Shown: positions 35,741 through 47,717 of the stretch, piece by piece | How positions within the stretch are numbered: position 1 is the stretch's first letter | How the letters are laid out: the number at the start of each line of letters is the position of its first letter | Assembly: GCA_030789695.1 (NCBI GenBank) | Contig: CM061142.1 | Coordinates: forward strand, 147,333,266 to 147,397,265 | Direction: 5' to 3' | From: Scilla litardierei | Lineage: Eukaryota; Streptophyta; Magnoliopsida; Asparagales; Asparagaceae | Length of the DNA stretch: 64,000 nt | Notes under the pieces: generated by a model | The model's database searches: none | What the model was told of the DNA's origin: nothing | Seen by the model: only the letters and a program-made list of their open reading frames with translations | Program-made: the position numbers and the translations under genes

Positions 35741-38294
35741 ACTAAAACCTTAGCCTCTTACATAACCTTAGCCTTATACAAACCCTAAGCCCCCAACACC
35801 GACGGACCCCCTCTCCGACCACCCACAAACCCTACAGCCCTCTCTCCCCTTCTAAAAAAAACCCTAGAAGCACTCCCCCCTACAAACTCTAAGAGAATAA
35901 AACCCCAGTCCCTCACACACAATCTCTCAAAACCCTAACAACCGCGCCTCTCACCTCTCTCCCGTCTGACTGCCGCTGCAACCCCGGCGAGCCTCGATCC
36001 GACCACCCACAAACACCCCCGCGACCCGCGCCTCCGCCTGCAAACGCCTCCTTCCAACTCCACCACCGCCCTTCTCTTCTCCCCGCCTCACTCCGACAGT
36101 CCTCCCAGCGCCTCTCCATTCCACCGACTTTGCCCAACACCTCGTCTGCAAACACCTCCGACCACCGTACCCCTCCTCTTCCCACCAACTACAACCACCT
36201 CCTCCACCTTCCTCCAAGCCCACACCGCCTGCATACCCTCACACTCCGGTGCAAACTCCATTTCCCCTCCGTCAGCGCCACCTCATGCTGCCAACACTGC
36301 CACCAACTCGTCGCAGTCGTCGTCGCCGCTGAGTCGCTGACCGCTGCTGCCATCCGTCATCCGATGCCATGACTCCCACCTGCAGTATCGAAGAGGAGCT
36401 CCAAACACGTAAGTGTTTAATAAAAAAACAGTGTCTTTTATAATGTCATGTAGTAAGAATATAATGTAGTAGTATACTGTTATAGCATGAAATAGTATTT
36501 ATAATGTTATACCATGAAATAGTATACTGTTATAATGTTGGTAGTTATTTTAATACCCGGTTTAATGTATTATGTTAGTCTATGATGTTTAAACAAATAT
36601 GATATAGGTTAGGGTGTTAATATAATACTTCAGTATGTTATGTTAGCAATAGGTTAGTTAATAATGATAGAAATGGGTTTTAGCAGTATGATAGTTATGT
36701 GAATAAAAGCAGTATGTGAATTCTATTAGTAACATTCCTAATATGTTGGTCTTAAGTTGTTGTAATTATTAAAACAGAGAATGGTAAAGTCAAGATGCTA
36801 ATATAAACTGTTACTTTCATAAAATCAGTATAATAGGTTAGTGTTTTATACTTTCAGTAAGTTAGTAGTAAGGTAAACATGTAATGAAATTACATGATGT
36901 TAATAATATGTTAGTTTTTATATATATAAATAACAGTACTTAGTAATAACATATATAAGTTTTAGCTTTTCACACATACTAGTTTTTTTATAATAGTAAT
37001 ATGGTGATTAACTCATTTGGATCATTTAACTGATATCGGAAATCTAATGACACAGAAAACGTCCGCGCCTCTCGTACGAACTCATCGACACCAGAATCAT
37101 CGAAAACAGGCAAGCGTGCAATTTAATAAATGTATTTAAATGTTGCTCATTTAGATGTTTTTACACTTAACTAGCTCTATATGACTTAAACCTTGATATC
37201 TTGTACACGAAAATGCCATGTGACACAATGACACTAAAACCCCTTAAGTGCACTTTTGTGAATTGCTAAACTAGAACTCGCGTGCATGTGTGTGGACATC
37301 ATTAAGTAGAATGATTACGCCTTGTTACGACATGAAATACAAAACCTGCAGAAAGTACATGAATTACGTGAATAACTTGATAATCATACAACATGATAGC
37401 CGGTTTGGCTAAATCATAGACATGTATGCCAATATTTGGCTATTCCCGTGGGCCTGTTGGCTAGTCTGGCTCGTGTCCAGTATATAACTCATAATGGCCA
37501 GTTGGCTGATTCTGGCTCGTGGTCCAGAAAGTACACGTGGGTGGGGTTGGGTTCGCGGGCATGAACAGGTAGTAAAAGGGTCGCCTTCGGGAGCACTTGA
37601 AGGTGGATCCACTTACTAGCCGTCTAAAGACGGGAACCTTAGTCACGGAATTGCACACACAATTGAACAACTTGATAATGTTAAAACAAATATGTTAACT
37701 CATAGAACTGATGTTGTTTCTGCTTAAACTAGAACTGCCATGTTTCCACTCATAATAGAACTGCCATGCTAGTGTAAATATTTATAATTGCTTTCACTGC
37801 CTTGTATAATCTTTTGCATATCTTGCCAAGGGTTCCACTCTTAACCATAATTTGCCAAGGACCCTTGCTGACATACATTCCATGTTGTTTGAAATGTATG
37901 TCAGGTCACAAGACAGAGTACCAGGAGGACGAGTTGCTAAATCAGACTGATCCGTTGGACCAGAAGTACGTCGACCCATATGTTCTCCCCACAGAGGACT
38001 AGTCACCGAGATTTTCATGTTGCTGCTTAGAGTTTTATTCTGCTTTTCTGTTGGGTGTGTATCCACTTTTGTCGACTTTGTTTGTTGGCCATGCTTGGGG
38101 CCTTATTTTCTTTGTGTACTTTTCTTTCTGGACGTTGGCTTAATTTTAATTATCTCTGTTGTTCTGATTGCATGCAAGAATCTGCGTTTGGTTGTAATTC
38201 ACAGACGCTTATTGGGCTTAAGCTTCACTGCTTTAGCCCATGCGGACTGGCTCGCGTCCTCGCTCCCAAGTATCATGGGAAGTGGGGCGTGACA
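35156..38294 (+). repeat. GYP-1 3' LTR (uninterrupted, 3139 bp)
   Basis: Starts cgtaacgacatg (expected tgtaacg) and ends gggaagtggggcgtgaca. Contains a CT microsatellite (35692-35737), a C-rich leader (35930-36370), a strong donor GTAAGT at 36419 and an acceptor-like taattcacag ending at 38204. No gene. Confidence 0.92.
35692..35737. repeat. (CT)n microsatellite in GYP-1 3' LTR
   Basis: About 22 CT units; counterpart of 4310-4357. Confidence 0.93.
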
Positions 38295-38545
38295 GTCATG
38301 TACGATGACAATGCAGCCTGCATAGCTCAACTACGTGGTGGCTACATCAAAGGTGACAGGACGAAGCATATTTTCCCCAAGCTTTTCTGGACGCATGAAC
38401 TACAAGAAGACAGATAGATCGACATTCAGCAGATCCAGTCTTGCAACAACCTGGCAGATCTATTTACTAAAGCACTAGCTAGATGTACCTTTAGAAAACT
38501 TGTAATAGAGATTGGGATGAGACCGTTGAGAAACTTACAAACCTG
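38295..38545 (+). pseudogene. COP-1 pol, part 3 (end of RNase H)
   Basis: Reads VMYDDNAACIAQLRGGYIKGD, a T-K-H-I-F-P segment, stop, IDIQQIQSCNNLADLFTKAL and GMRPLRNLQT, the standard copia RNase H end. It joins in frame to 3791 (LEPT + VMYDDN) when GYP-1 is removed. Confidence 0.9.
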
Positions 38546-39060
38546 AAGCTTGTACACATCAGGTGGAGTAAATGTTGTGTTGTACTCTTTTTTCATTAGC
38601 TATTGGTTTTTTCCACTGGGTTTTCCATAGCCAAAGGTTTTAACAAGACAACCACATCAACTCTGGATCCAGAAGCATCCATCTCTGGTGATATCCACCG
38701 ATCAGGGGAAGTTAATGAGACTTGCACTCTTTTCCCTTAGCTATTGGTTTTTCCCACTGGGTTTTCCATATCCAAAGGTTTTAACGAGGCAAGACCTCCT
38801 AACTTAGGATCCAGAAGTATCCATATCCTCATGACCAGATAAGCTCTATGAATCCCGAAGCATTCATATACTAAGCTTACAACAATGGATGGATAAGGAG
38901 AAGTATTGTGAACGGACTTTTGTAGGCCCAAGTGGAGCCCAATAGTGTTTAGGGTATCCACACATTATTTAATTGTTTTCTATAAATAAAGGGCTACGGG
39001 TTCAGTATCCGGCACTCTCTTAACATTACTGAATTTGTAAGCGGATCAAACGTGCTTTGA
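38546..39060 (+). mobile_element. COP-1 3' untranslated region and degenerate 3' LTR
   Basis: Two tandem copies of a roughly 125-bp phrase (cttttttcattagctattgg ... ccactgggttttccata ... aaaggttttaacragrcaa) lie at 38583-38690 and 38723-38830. This arrangement is commonly seen before copia 3' LTRs. A PPT-like aaggagaag precedes tattgtgaacgg at about 38903, taken as the degraded LTR start. A TATA-like tataaataaa is at 38981. The right LTR end is not defined. Confidence 0.6.
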
Positions 39061-39878
39061 ACCATTTACTGAACTCGACCCGAACCGGACCTATACATGT
39101 CCCTCTTAAGCAAACAGGTTGAGTACATGTCATAATGATATTTCTCTCATCATATTCTGAGCTTTGAATCAAATTTAATTCGGGTTGGGTTTGGGTGGAT
39201 GCTGACGGTGTGTCAAGTCAAACATGACCTGACCGAACCCAACACGGTTGCCATTCCTTGTCCGGACCCGAACCCGGCCCGATCGCCACCCCGTAATGCA
39301 TGTGATGATATTGTATAGAAATCCTCTACATAAAAGATGTTGTATTAGAGACCTACACTTATTATTATGGATGGCCATTTATCCCCAACCCTAAGGTGAG
39401 TGAGACCACATCCCAACAAAGCAAGTCGCATTCCACAGCCAAAACGCAAGTCAAAAATCAATTATGTAGCCTCCTTTCTTTTATCCCATTCACATCTTAT
39501 CTCCAAAAATACTTATAAAAATAATCCATTTGCTTCTTTTGTTTTGTTAATCTCTTGTCAGCATATAGCCCCATATGTCTCTTTGTATTACAAGTTACTA
39601 ATATTCAAACTCAACAAACAAACGCGTAGAGGTGTCTTGTTTTTTCTCTCTCTTGGTTGGACTCCATTATTGTGTAGAGGGGGGAGACCTCCATGCATCA
39701 TGGGTCCCTTTGTTTGGCCAGACACCTAAATTTCCAAAGGGAGGAAGAGAGAGGATTCTTTCCTCTCGAGAGAGATTCGCAATGGTGAATTCTATGTTTT
39801 ACTCCATCCACTGAGTAATAAACTAAGTCCTAATTAAGACTAATCCACAGCACTGTGTGTTGCGTGTAGAAGAAAATC
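39061..39878 (+). other. Upstream region of the protease gene
   Basis: No gene or clear element is seen. A Cys/Pro-free run of gaacccgaacccgg-type sequence lies at about 39230-39270. The sequence is otherwise AT-rich and presumably holds the promoter. Confidence 0.5.
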
Positions 39879-39886
39879 TATTTAAA
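39879..39886 (+). promoter_or_regulatory. TATA box of the aspartic protease gene
   Basis: tatttaaa, 65 bp before the start codon, followed by a CT-rich leader (39905-39950) as is common in plant 5' UTRs. Confidence 0.65.
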
Positions 39887-39950
39887 GCCCCACATAGAGC
39901 CATACATTCCTTATCCCTGCTCTCTCACTTCTCCCTTCTCTCTCTCTCTC

Positions 39951-42900
39951 ATGGCTTCTCTCTCTTCAATCCTGTATTCATGCGCCCTAGTTCTTCTGCT
40001 GAACTTTGTGACGAGTCCCTGCTCGCAAGCTGATGGGGTGCTAGAGGAAACAAAAACCCTTCATGCTGTGAGTGTTGAGTCTTTGTTGCCAAGAGAAGTC
40101 TGCACTCCCTCCAAAGGTTTGTTTGGTTTGGACCCTTGATTCTCATTAATCTGCTTGCAAATGAGTAACTCTGATAAATATCGTATGTTATCGATTGGTG
40201 GGTTACTTAATTTTATATCTTAAGACAGGTTATATGTTCTTTGTATTAACCTACTGCAATTAACGTTCCAGTAAAATATCGTTTGTTAGATAAACTCTTC
40301 AAATACACTAAGAGCCCAACTTCTTATATGAGAGCAATATGTGTGTAAGCTGGTCAAGGAGGAAATTTCCTTGTTGACTAGCTAAAGCAACACGCCCTCG
40401 TCTCTTTTATTTTTGACAATCGGTTCCATTCATGTTGATCTTTATGTTCATAAACTCCAAACAATCAATTTTGAGATGAACCTACTGCAAGAAGTTCGGT
40501 TATGGCGTAGCCGTTTAACTTGTGACGACCAAATAAACAAGATTCACTTAAAAATCAGCGTTTTGGGGTTCTACAGCTTAAAATTTTAAGTGAACTGTAC
40601 GGATCGAAGTGAAAAGTAAGGCGGATGTGTGGGTGTGATGCTAGCTAAAAAAAGAAATTTCCACTTTGGCTAGTTGATACACACTCATCTCTTCTTATAT
40701 TATCTTTTTCTTATTTTTCATTTTTTTGGGAAAATATATTCTAATTCTCACCTTTGCTTTTACATCTGCAACTCATACGCATGGGTTTTTTGGGAATAAA
40801 TCGAAAAATAAATGGCGGGTATATGTTCCAAAAATGCGAGAAAATTTTTTTCGCGATAATGGATGACAACTTTTACATAAGTTGGCCCGTGAACTCGTGA
40901 CTGGATCACACTACTGAAAGCAGCTTGCAAAAATCAATTAAAAATTGACAGGTGTTTTCCGTGTACCTTTTTTCCTTCCCTTTCTGTCCTTTTCTATTGT
41001 TTTATTTCTTGTTTCTCACTTTTCCCGCTCACTTAGCCAGTTGACACGATTAATTTGCTCCTGCCTCCATTTGAGAGAGGAGAGAGAAGGAGAGAGGGAC
41101 ACATCGTTATAGAGCAAGTCATGATTGTCAAATTTGGGTCAGTATATCTAAGTTTTGAGTGACTATAGAACAAAATCCAAATTTCTAAAGCCTTCACTTA
41201 TTTTTTAACAGCTCTCGATTGATTAGAAAGAACAAACAAGTTTACTGTCCATCTTTGTTTAAGCTAATTTATCCTCAATTTTTCATAGCAAAGAACAAAC
41301 AAGTTGTACAGTTCATTTTAGGCCCACACGCGTGTCAAACAAACAAGCAAGGCCCCGAGGGCATTTCATTATTAATGCTTATCATCCGAAGGTGGACCCC
41401 AACTCCAACCGAGCACGATCGACTCGATCGATTTTGGGTCGGACGAACCCCAACTTGCTCCCTCTCTAGGCCTGTATGTGATGTGCCTGCAGGGGCGGGG
41501 ACCAGCAAACTTTAGGGAATAATTCAATCACACACTCTATTCACTGCTCCATCGACCATCCACAAAAAAATATTTCATTTATGGTCCAAAATATTCCGAT
41601 TCAAAAAATAATTCAATCATTTTAATTTCTATTTTGCATTTTCATTTTAATTTCGTGTACATTTGCATGTGTTGGAGAAAGTAACTAACTGCAACTTCAA
41701 CCTCGTAGATTCCGACCCTTCGAAATTGGAAGTAGTCCATCGTCACGGCCCATGCTCTCCACTCAAGCGCAAGCACAGGCCTAGCCACAAACAGATCCTC
41801 GGCAACGACCAGAACCGCGTCGATTGGATCCACGCCAAGGCCGCCGACGGCAAGGCCACCACTCTGTCCAAGCGCGGCGGACGCGGCCACGGCGGACGCT
41901 CCCACGGCTCGCTGTCAGCGTCAACGATCCCTGCCCAGAAGGGCACCTCCCTCGGCACCGGCAACTACATCGTGAACGTAGGATTCGGCACGCCGAAGGT
42001 CCCGCAGTCAGTGGTGTTCGACACCGGCAGCGACGTCACCTGGATCCAGTGCCAGCCGTGCGTGGCCGCATGCTACCCGCAGCAGGACCAGCTGTTCGAC
42101 CCGACCAAATCGTCGACCTACGTCAACATATCGTGCAGCTCCCCCTACTGCTCCGCCCTCGACACCTCCGGCTGCTCGGGCTCCACTTGCCTCTACGCGG
42201 TTCGCTACGGGGACAACTCCCAAACCGTAGGATTCTTCGCCCAGGACACGCTCTCCCTCTCGTCGTACGATACCATACCCAGCTTTAGATTCGGCTGCGG
42301 CGAGAAGAACAGCGGCCTCTTCGGCCGCGCCGCCGGCCTCATGGGCCTCGGCCGCAACCCGGTCTCGCTGGTAATGCAGACCGCCCAGAAGTACGGCGGG
42401 GTCTTCTCCTACTGTCTCCCGGCGACTTCGAGCTCGACCGGCTACTTGACTTTCGGCGGCAGCCCACCCTCCAACGTGCAGTTCACCCCGATGCTGGCTC
42501 AATCAAGCATGGAGACATTCTACTTCCTCGAGCTGACGTCCATTGCCGTCGGCGGGCAGAAGCTGGCCTTATCGCCGTCGCTGTTCTCGACCGCGGGCAC
42601 CATCATCGACTCGGGCACGGTCATCACCCGGCTGCCGCCCACGGCCTACTCCGCGCTGCGCGACGCGTTCAAGAAGGGGATGAGCTCGTACCCGACCGCG
42701 CCCGCGGCCTCCATCCTCGACACGTGCTACGACCTCAGCAAGTACAGCACCGTGTCCCTGCCGGCGGTCGCGCTGCAGTACCGAGGGGCCGCCATGAGCC
42801 TCGACCCGCTGGGGATACTGTACGTGGCGAGCAGCACGCAGTTCTGCCTGGCCTTCGCGCCCAACAGCGACGACACCGACCTCGTGATCATCGGCAACAC

Positions 42901-42973
42901 CCAGCAGAGGAAGTTCAACGTGCTGTACGACGTCACAAAGAAACAGATCGGGTTTGGACCCGGAAGTTGCTAG
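39951..42973 (+). CDS. A1B (nepenthesin-type) aspartic protease, two exons
   Basis: Predicted join 39951-40116 and 41709-42973, 476 aa. Exon 1 gives a signal peptide (hydrophobic LVLLLNFV, likely cut near SPCSQA) and the propeptide start; the junction codon is g|at, phase 1. Exon 2 gives a VVHRHGPCSPL-type propeptide motif and a catalytic core with DTGS at residues 160-163, the flap region (AVRYGDNS), the cysteine-rich nepenthesin insert, and the second catalytic DSGT at 356-359. It ends in a conserved IIGNTQQRKFNVLYD-like block and GFGPGSC. Length and layout match the At5g10770-like secreted aspartyl proteases. Exon 2 is very GC-rich, unlike its flanks. The gene appears intact; expected site is the secretory pathway or apoplast. 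Substrate unknown. Confidence 0.9.
40117..41708 (+). other. Intron 1 of the aspartic protease gene (1592 bp)
   Basis: Donor CCAAAG|GTTTGT and acceptor CCTCGTAG|ATT. Removing it restores frame between CTPSK and SDPSKLEVV. No second gene or intact element is recognised inside it. Confidence 0.8.
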
Positions 42974-43005
42974 CTAGCTTGGTGAATTAAAGCGGACGAA
43001 AGGGT

Positions 43006-43016
43006 AATAAAATAAA
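43006..43016 (+). terminator. Polyadenylation signals of the protease gene
   Basis: Two overlapping AATAAA hexamers (43006 and 43011), 33 bp after the stop codon. Confidence 0.6.
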
Positions 43017-44820
43017 CGGACAGTTAATTTGATGTAATTATTAATTGTCTTTTGGCTAGAAATGAAAACGGGATAATTTGCAATTATATATATATATGAT
43101 GATCTGTTCTGAGAGTAACGTCGATGGTGGTCTCTTGTGTGCCCGTAATTTAACTACTCTATGAAAATATATAAAAAATGAGGGCATTTTGGAAGGATTC
43201 TCGGCAATTATTTGACAACAGTCGGATTAAGACCCAAAGATGGACATATTCGGACTCAAGCTGTAAACACTGTGAGTACCGATGCCAGCGAGAAGTATCC
43301 ACACGCATTTGAAACTTGGCATTCAGAAGAAAACAACAGACAAGAGGGAGAAAATCACGTGAGGTTTCGCCATAGAGATCAGTATGGGCATGTTGCAATC
43401 AGTCAAGTCTGATATTTTCCAAGTCGGCGGCTTTCGTTTTGGTAACATTGGCGTCACTTCAAACATGATCACACTGCCGACTTCTGTACGCATGGTCATT
43501 TTCAGGTTTGTTAAATGTACGGTTAAGCAGATACTTGCCGTGAAACTTCTATATTACAAACGAGGAGAGTTGATGGATGTTTGTCCCATGTGACACCTTT
43601 GTTCTGTTCCATGTGGCAATGGGAGAGTTGTGTCACATGGACATGGTGGGAGCCGTGTGACACAATTGAGGATGTGTGGGATGTAGGTAGTGATGTTGGG
43701 AGATGCTGGGAAATCCCAAACAAAAGCCTTATTATTCTAATTATTTGCAAGCTTGCTGTTATTCCACTTTGAGCCCCACCCCCCCCCCCCCCCCCCCCCC
43801 CCCGCCCCGCCCCGCGCGCGTTTTTTGCATTTTAACGCCTGCGGTTTTCCATTTTACACCGGACAATGCCCACACACACCCACACTTCTCTATTTTTTTA
43901 AGTTGTGTGTGGATCCCGCCTCCTGACGATGCCCACACATACAATCACTCTTCTCGCTCTTTTGTCAATCACGCGCGTGCACCGCTACCTTTGTGCACGG
44001 ATTATTTCTAGTCCTTCTCTATAGCCCACAACTGATATCATAAGTTAAGCATGTCTTTTATCGATCAAGCCAGTTCGTAGTTCTAGTTGTTCAACGATTT
44101 CTCTAAAATTTATATCCCTTTTGTTTCATGATGCCGCCCGTTCTTTCCAATCATGGATTCAGTCTACATACACAAACGCACGCACGCACAGATACAGAGC
44201 TAGCTCCATTGAGATCGGAAAAAATGTCATATGCTTATATTTCTAGAGATGGGAGTCTAATGATACAAGAACAAGGAGGATCGTTAGAACCTATATCGAT
44301 CATTAATTTCTTTTCTTCCCCTCCCTTCCCTCTAAAACTGAATATGCAAACATTATCGTCGTATTAATTATACAGTGAACGGAAAAGAAAACAGAGTGGT
44401 CCTTCTCACTCTACTGTATGATGCTGATGCGAGGCTTTATCAACAATCTACCGCTTTGCTTGAACTAGTTGGCTTCTCAAACTCTGCACTCCATCACCTA
44501 TGAATCATTCAAAAAATAAACATCAGATTATGACTCACTACAGTTGTTCATATATCGACATGAATCTACCTTTAAGACCATTAGGATAGTCCAATATTGG
44601 AAACGGCAAACTAGGACTTGATACACACACCAGGAAATTATGCACTTCAGATAAGAGATCACATATTCAATCACTTCAGCCTCAGCCTGTAAACAAACAA
44701 GCAAATACAATGGTTATTTTATATATACCCGAATCTCTCGATCGTTTACTATTATGTGTAGCCAAAGATAATAGCTGCACCTCAACACTACGTTCAATTC
44801 ACTCTTGAAATTAGATCCAA
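43017..44820. other. Region without recognisable genes
   Basis: AT-rich sequence with a 24-base C run (43780-43803) followed by alternating GC-rich tetramers. Phrases of the type gtgtcacatgg recur at about 43590-43660. Only short random frames are seen. Confidence 0.6.
43780..43803. repeat. Poly(C) tract
   Basis: 24 consecutive C, followed by gccccgccccgcgcgcg. Confidence 0.95.
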
Positions 44821-45828
44821 AGTTGAGTTGGCTGACGTGTTCCCTTCCTGCTGAGTCGGAGCCTCATCAGCCGGTTGAGTGGGATCCTAAATTGAAATAA
44901 CCATGATCGTTGATGGATGATTGTTGACTTGCGATACTCAATCAACCCTCGAGCGGTCCGTATATCGATCGATCGAGGCTGAGAAGCTTAGGAACAACTC
45001 TCGCGTAGGATCGAGACTCGCAAATATGCACCACAATGAAGCGTTATGGGGGTCGGATCTGGGTCCCGACACATAACCCATCCGATGCTTAAGTTAGAAT
45101 GGGAACTTAAGGAAGAGAGTGAGCTTGGAGCAGTACTTAAGATCGACCCACGGAGGTTCGTCTCAGATCTGATGTCGCAAGATCTTTTATGGAAGAAATT
45201 TAAGAAGGAATATGTAGAGTCTACGTATTAGATCTCGTACCTTGGGAATTGGAACCTCCTGTATTTATAGACCTTCTCAGTCTTTTCAGTGACGTTGGGA
45301 GGATAACGGTCACTAATTATGGTGACATGATCTCTCCCCTTTAATAGGAGTAACCGTAGCCCACGTTCCCGCTATTTATGAGCCCGCATTCATTCACACG
45401 TTCGATTGGTGGGAATGCAACGAGCGACTGGTAGGTGGCTTTGACTGAGTCGGTAGCAGGCTTCTCTAGTGGGCTCTGTGGGCCTTATTCACTCGTCGGA
45501 CGAGTCATCTCGAGTGCCGACCCAATGACTCAACAATGGCCCCTGTCGCACGACCCCAGAAAGTCTGCATGTTGGGGTCCAGCGACGTTACATCGCATTA
45601 ATATGGCACGACAGTCGAGGAATTAATACTCAAGTTCTAGGCGCCAAAACGCCCACTTTGCTGATTTAGATGATTCACTGGTTCGAAATCCAAGATGCTT
45701 AGAGCCTCGGATCTTCGACACGTGTTTCATCATGCCGTTGTCGTCTTGTCGATATAAGACAGTTCCAATGCGGAAGTTTGAAGATATCGTCTTCATCGTG
45801 CCTGATTCAGACTTCCTCCTTTTGAAAA
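44821..45828 (+). mobile_element. Probable LTR/leader of a Transposase_28-type element
   Basis: Sits immediately upstream of the element gene at 45829. Has a TATA-like gtatttatag at 45261 and a leader. The left boundary was not found and no repeat of this block lies in the window, so the assignment rests on position only. Confidence 0.35.
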
Positions 45829-47301
45829 ATGGCTTCATCATCCGTCCCTCAATCTGAAAGGAGTTTGGTTACCGTCATGCAGAAGGGCAAAATGGGGGCT
45901 ATGGAGCCTGGTCTGATCGCCAATCTGAGATCCAAAGTTGGAGCCGATCAGATCCCCGAACTTCAGAGTAAATATGTTCGGCTCGACTATCAGATCCGGT
46001 CGCCGGGGAGGGATGAAAGGATTCATCGTTCTGGCGACATGGAAGTTGGGGTTTGCATCAAAGCCTTCCAACGAGGGCTTCGATTCCCCATGCATCCTTT
46101 CATGTGCAGCATTCTGAGCACTCTGAACCTTTCTCTCTGACAGCTGATGCCAAACGCCATAGGTGCATTGGTGGGCTTCATTTCTCTGTGCGTGATGAAG
46201 AGAATTGAACCGTCGCTAGGATTGTTTAATTATTTCTTTTCGATCCCTCCCCTCAACACTCCCAGCTGGTACATGGTAACGGCCCGCCGAGGCAAGAAGC
46301 TATTTGATAACCTCACTACCTCGACTTCCAATTGGAAAGAGAAGCTCGTGTTTGTGGTCTTTCAAGGCGAGGCAAATTTTTACACCGGACGGGGTATCCC
46401 TGACTTAGGTCTCATCGAGGACAAGCCTTTGTCTAGAGTGGAAAAGGAAGCCGCCGACGCATTATTGAGCTTGCAAGAGAATGTAAGGAAGACGAAGTGG
46501 TTGTGGTCCGACTAGGTGTTGTGCCGGACCGTATGGATGAAAGGTCGATTCGATCGTGCCCATCAATTCGATCTGCGTTCTCTACCTTAACATGTTTTTC
46601 TTCTCCAGGCATGGTCGGTCTGGAGTACCAGGTAGACCCTGCACTGATGGAAGGGGTCGAGGCTTCTATCAGAGAAGCTGAGAAGAGCATGTTATCTCCC
46701 CGATTACCTTTTGCGGAAGAGGGAACGGCTTGGTCTTCCGAGGAACTACCCATTGTCGCGGATGGGGCTACTCAACTGGCTCGTCTCCAGCGGAAGAAGA
46801 AGGAGAATCCCCCCACCAAATTTGAGGTGGTTGCTGTTGAGGTAAATAAGAAGAGGCGGCGTCGACTTCGCCTTAGTGACTCGGAGCTATCTGGGTCGAC
46901 TAAAGTCGTGGAACGGCCTGGGCCTTTGGACGTGAGTCGGTTGCTCGACGAGACTCAGATTCCCGAGCAGTAGCAAGGAACTCTTCTATATGGAGACTCG
47001 GGGGAGACTCGGGCCCATCCGAAGCTTCTTCTGCACGAGGATTCCAGGCCTTGGGAAGGCCTATTCCCTCCAATGTCATTGTCTGAAGACATTCCCGATG
47101 AATTCAGACCAATTTTACTAGAGAGTCGATCTCCTCAGACTCTATTTGATTGTTCTGCGAAGGAACTCATTCAAATGGAGTTAGGCATGAAGCGAGATGA
47201 GTCTGCTCTTCCGGAGTGCGGGACTGCCTCTTGGATTGCCAAAAACGCGACCCTTCCATGTGATAGGACCGTTGTGGAGAGGATCGATTATGAGATGCGA
47301 C
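45829..47301 (+). pseudogene. Transposase_28 ('putative gypsy type transposon') protein, truncated
   Basis: Residues GLRFPMHPFMCSIL, an opal TGA at 46138, then QLMPNAIGALVGFISLCVMK, EPSLGLFNYFF and NWKEKLVFV in the same frame match the plant PF04195-type domain. The frame then changes in a stretch with GTAAGG (46483) and TTCTCCAG (ending 46608), so an intron is likely there, although no donor/acceptor pair I tested restores the frame cleanly. The C-terminal part is acidic and Lys-rich (KKKENPPTKFEV). A further in-frame break lies at about 46973. The gene stops at 47301, where the COP-4 LTR begins. Confidence 0.6.
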
Positions 47302-47717
47302 TGTAAATCATTCAGCAGTCGACTATTGAAATCATGGCATGCACATTCTTGATAGAAATGAATTGGAGTCTAAGAAAAGTTGATCTAATGATTTCCTAAG
47401 ACTGAAATGAAGATGTGTGTGTGCTCCAACAAAGTTCTACTTCTTAGCTACATACTAGAAGAGAAAAAGAAGATTACATTTGTAGAACTCTCTCTTCTAT
47501 CCAACGTATGAGCTTGAAGTCTTCTAGGAGCTTCAATCACCATATTTGATCATCCAATCCACTTCTTTTGCTTTCACTGATCTTTGAGTGTCATCCATTG
47601 CTAATTGATCTTCATGATATGCTTAGACAATGGATTAACTACAAATAGGGGATTAGTCACAAATATTTATGTTTGCTCACCATTAACATCAAGTATGGAG
47701 AAGTCTAATACTCAACA
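47302..47717 (-). repeat. COP-4 3' LTR (possibly truncated)
   Basis: Minus strand TGTTGAGTATTAGAC directly after a purine run. By analogy with COP-2, whose first decamers lie about 460 bp into the LTR, the two decamer-like motifs at about 47310-47335 suggest that only the beginning of the LTR remains. The left boundary is therefore uncertain. Confidence 0.55.

Larger units (their letters stand above)
3792..38294 (+). mobile_element. GYP-1, Tekay-like Ty3/gypsy element with three nested insertions
   Basis: The 5' LTR starts TGTAACGACATG at 3792 and the 3' LTR ends GTGACA at 38294. After removing COP-2, GYP-2 and COP-3, the element is about 11 kb, with LTRs of about 3.14 kb, gag, protease, RT, RNase H, integrase and a C-terminal chromodomain-like block. 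All coding parts carry stops. The flanks rebuild an uninterrupted COP-1 frame (ccaacc + gtcatg) with no 5-bp duplication. The first 3' LTR base is c instead of t. Confidence 0.88.

Noticed and set aside
41824..42502. 154- and 164-aa alternative frames inside the protease exon
   Set aside because: Out-of-frame and antisense shadows of the GC-rich aspartic protease exon.
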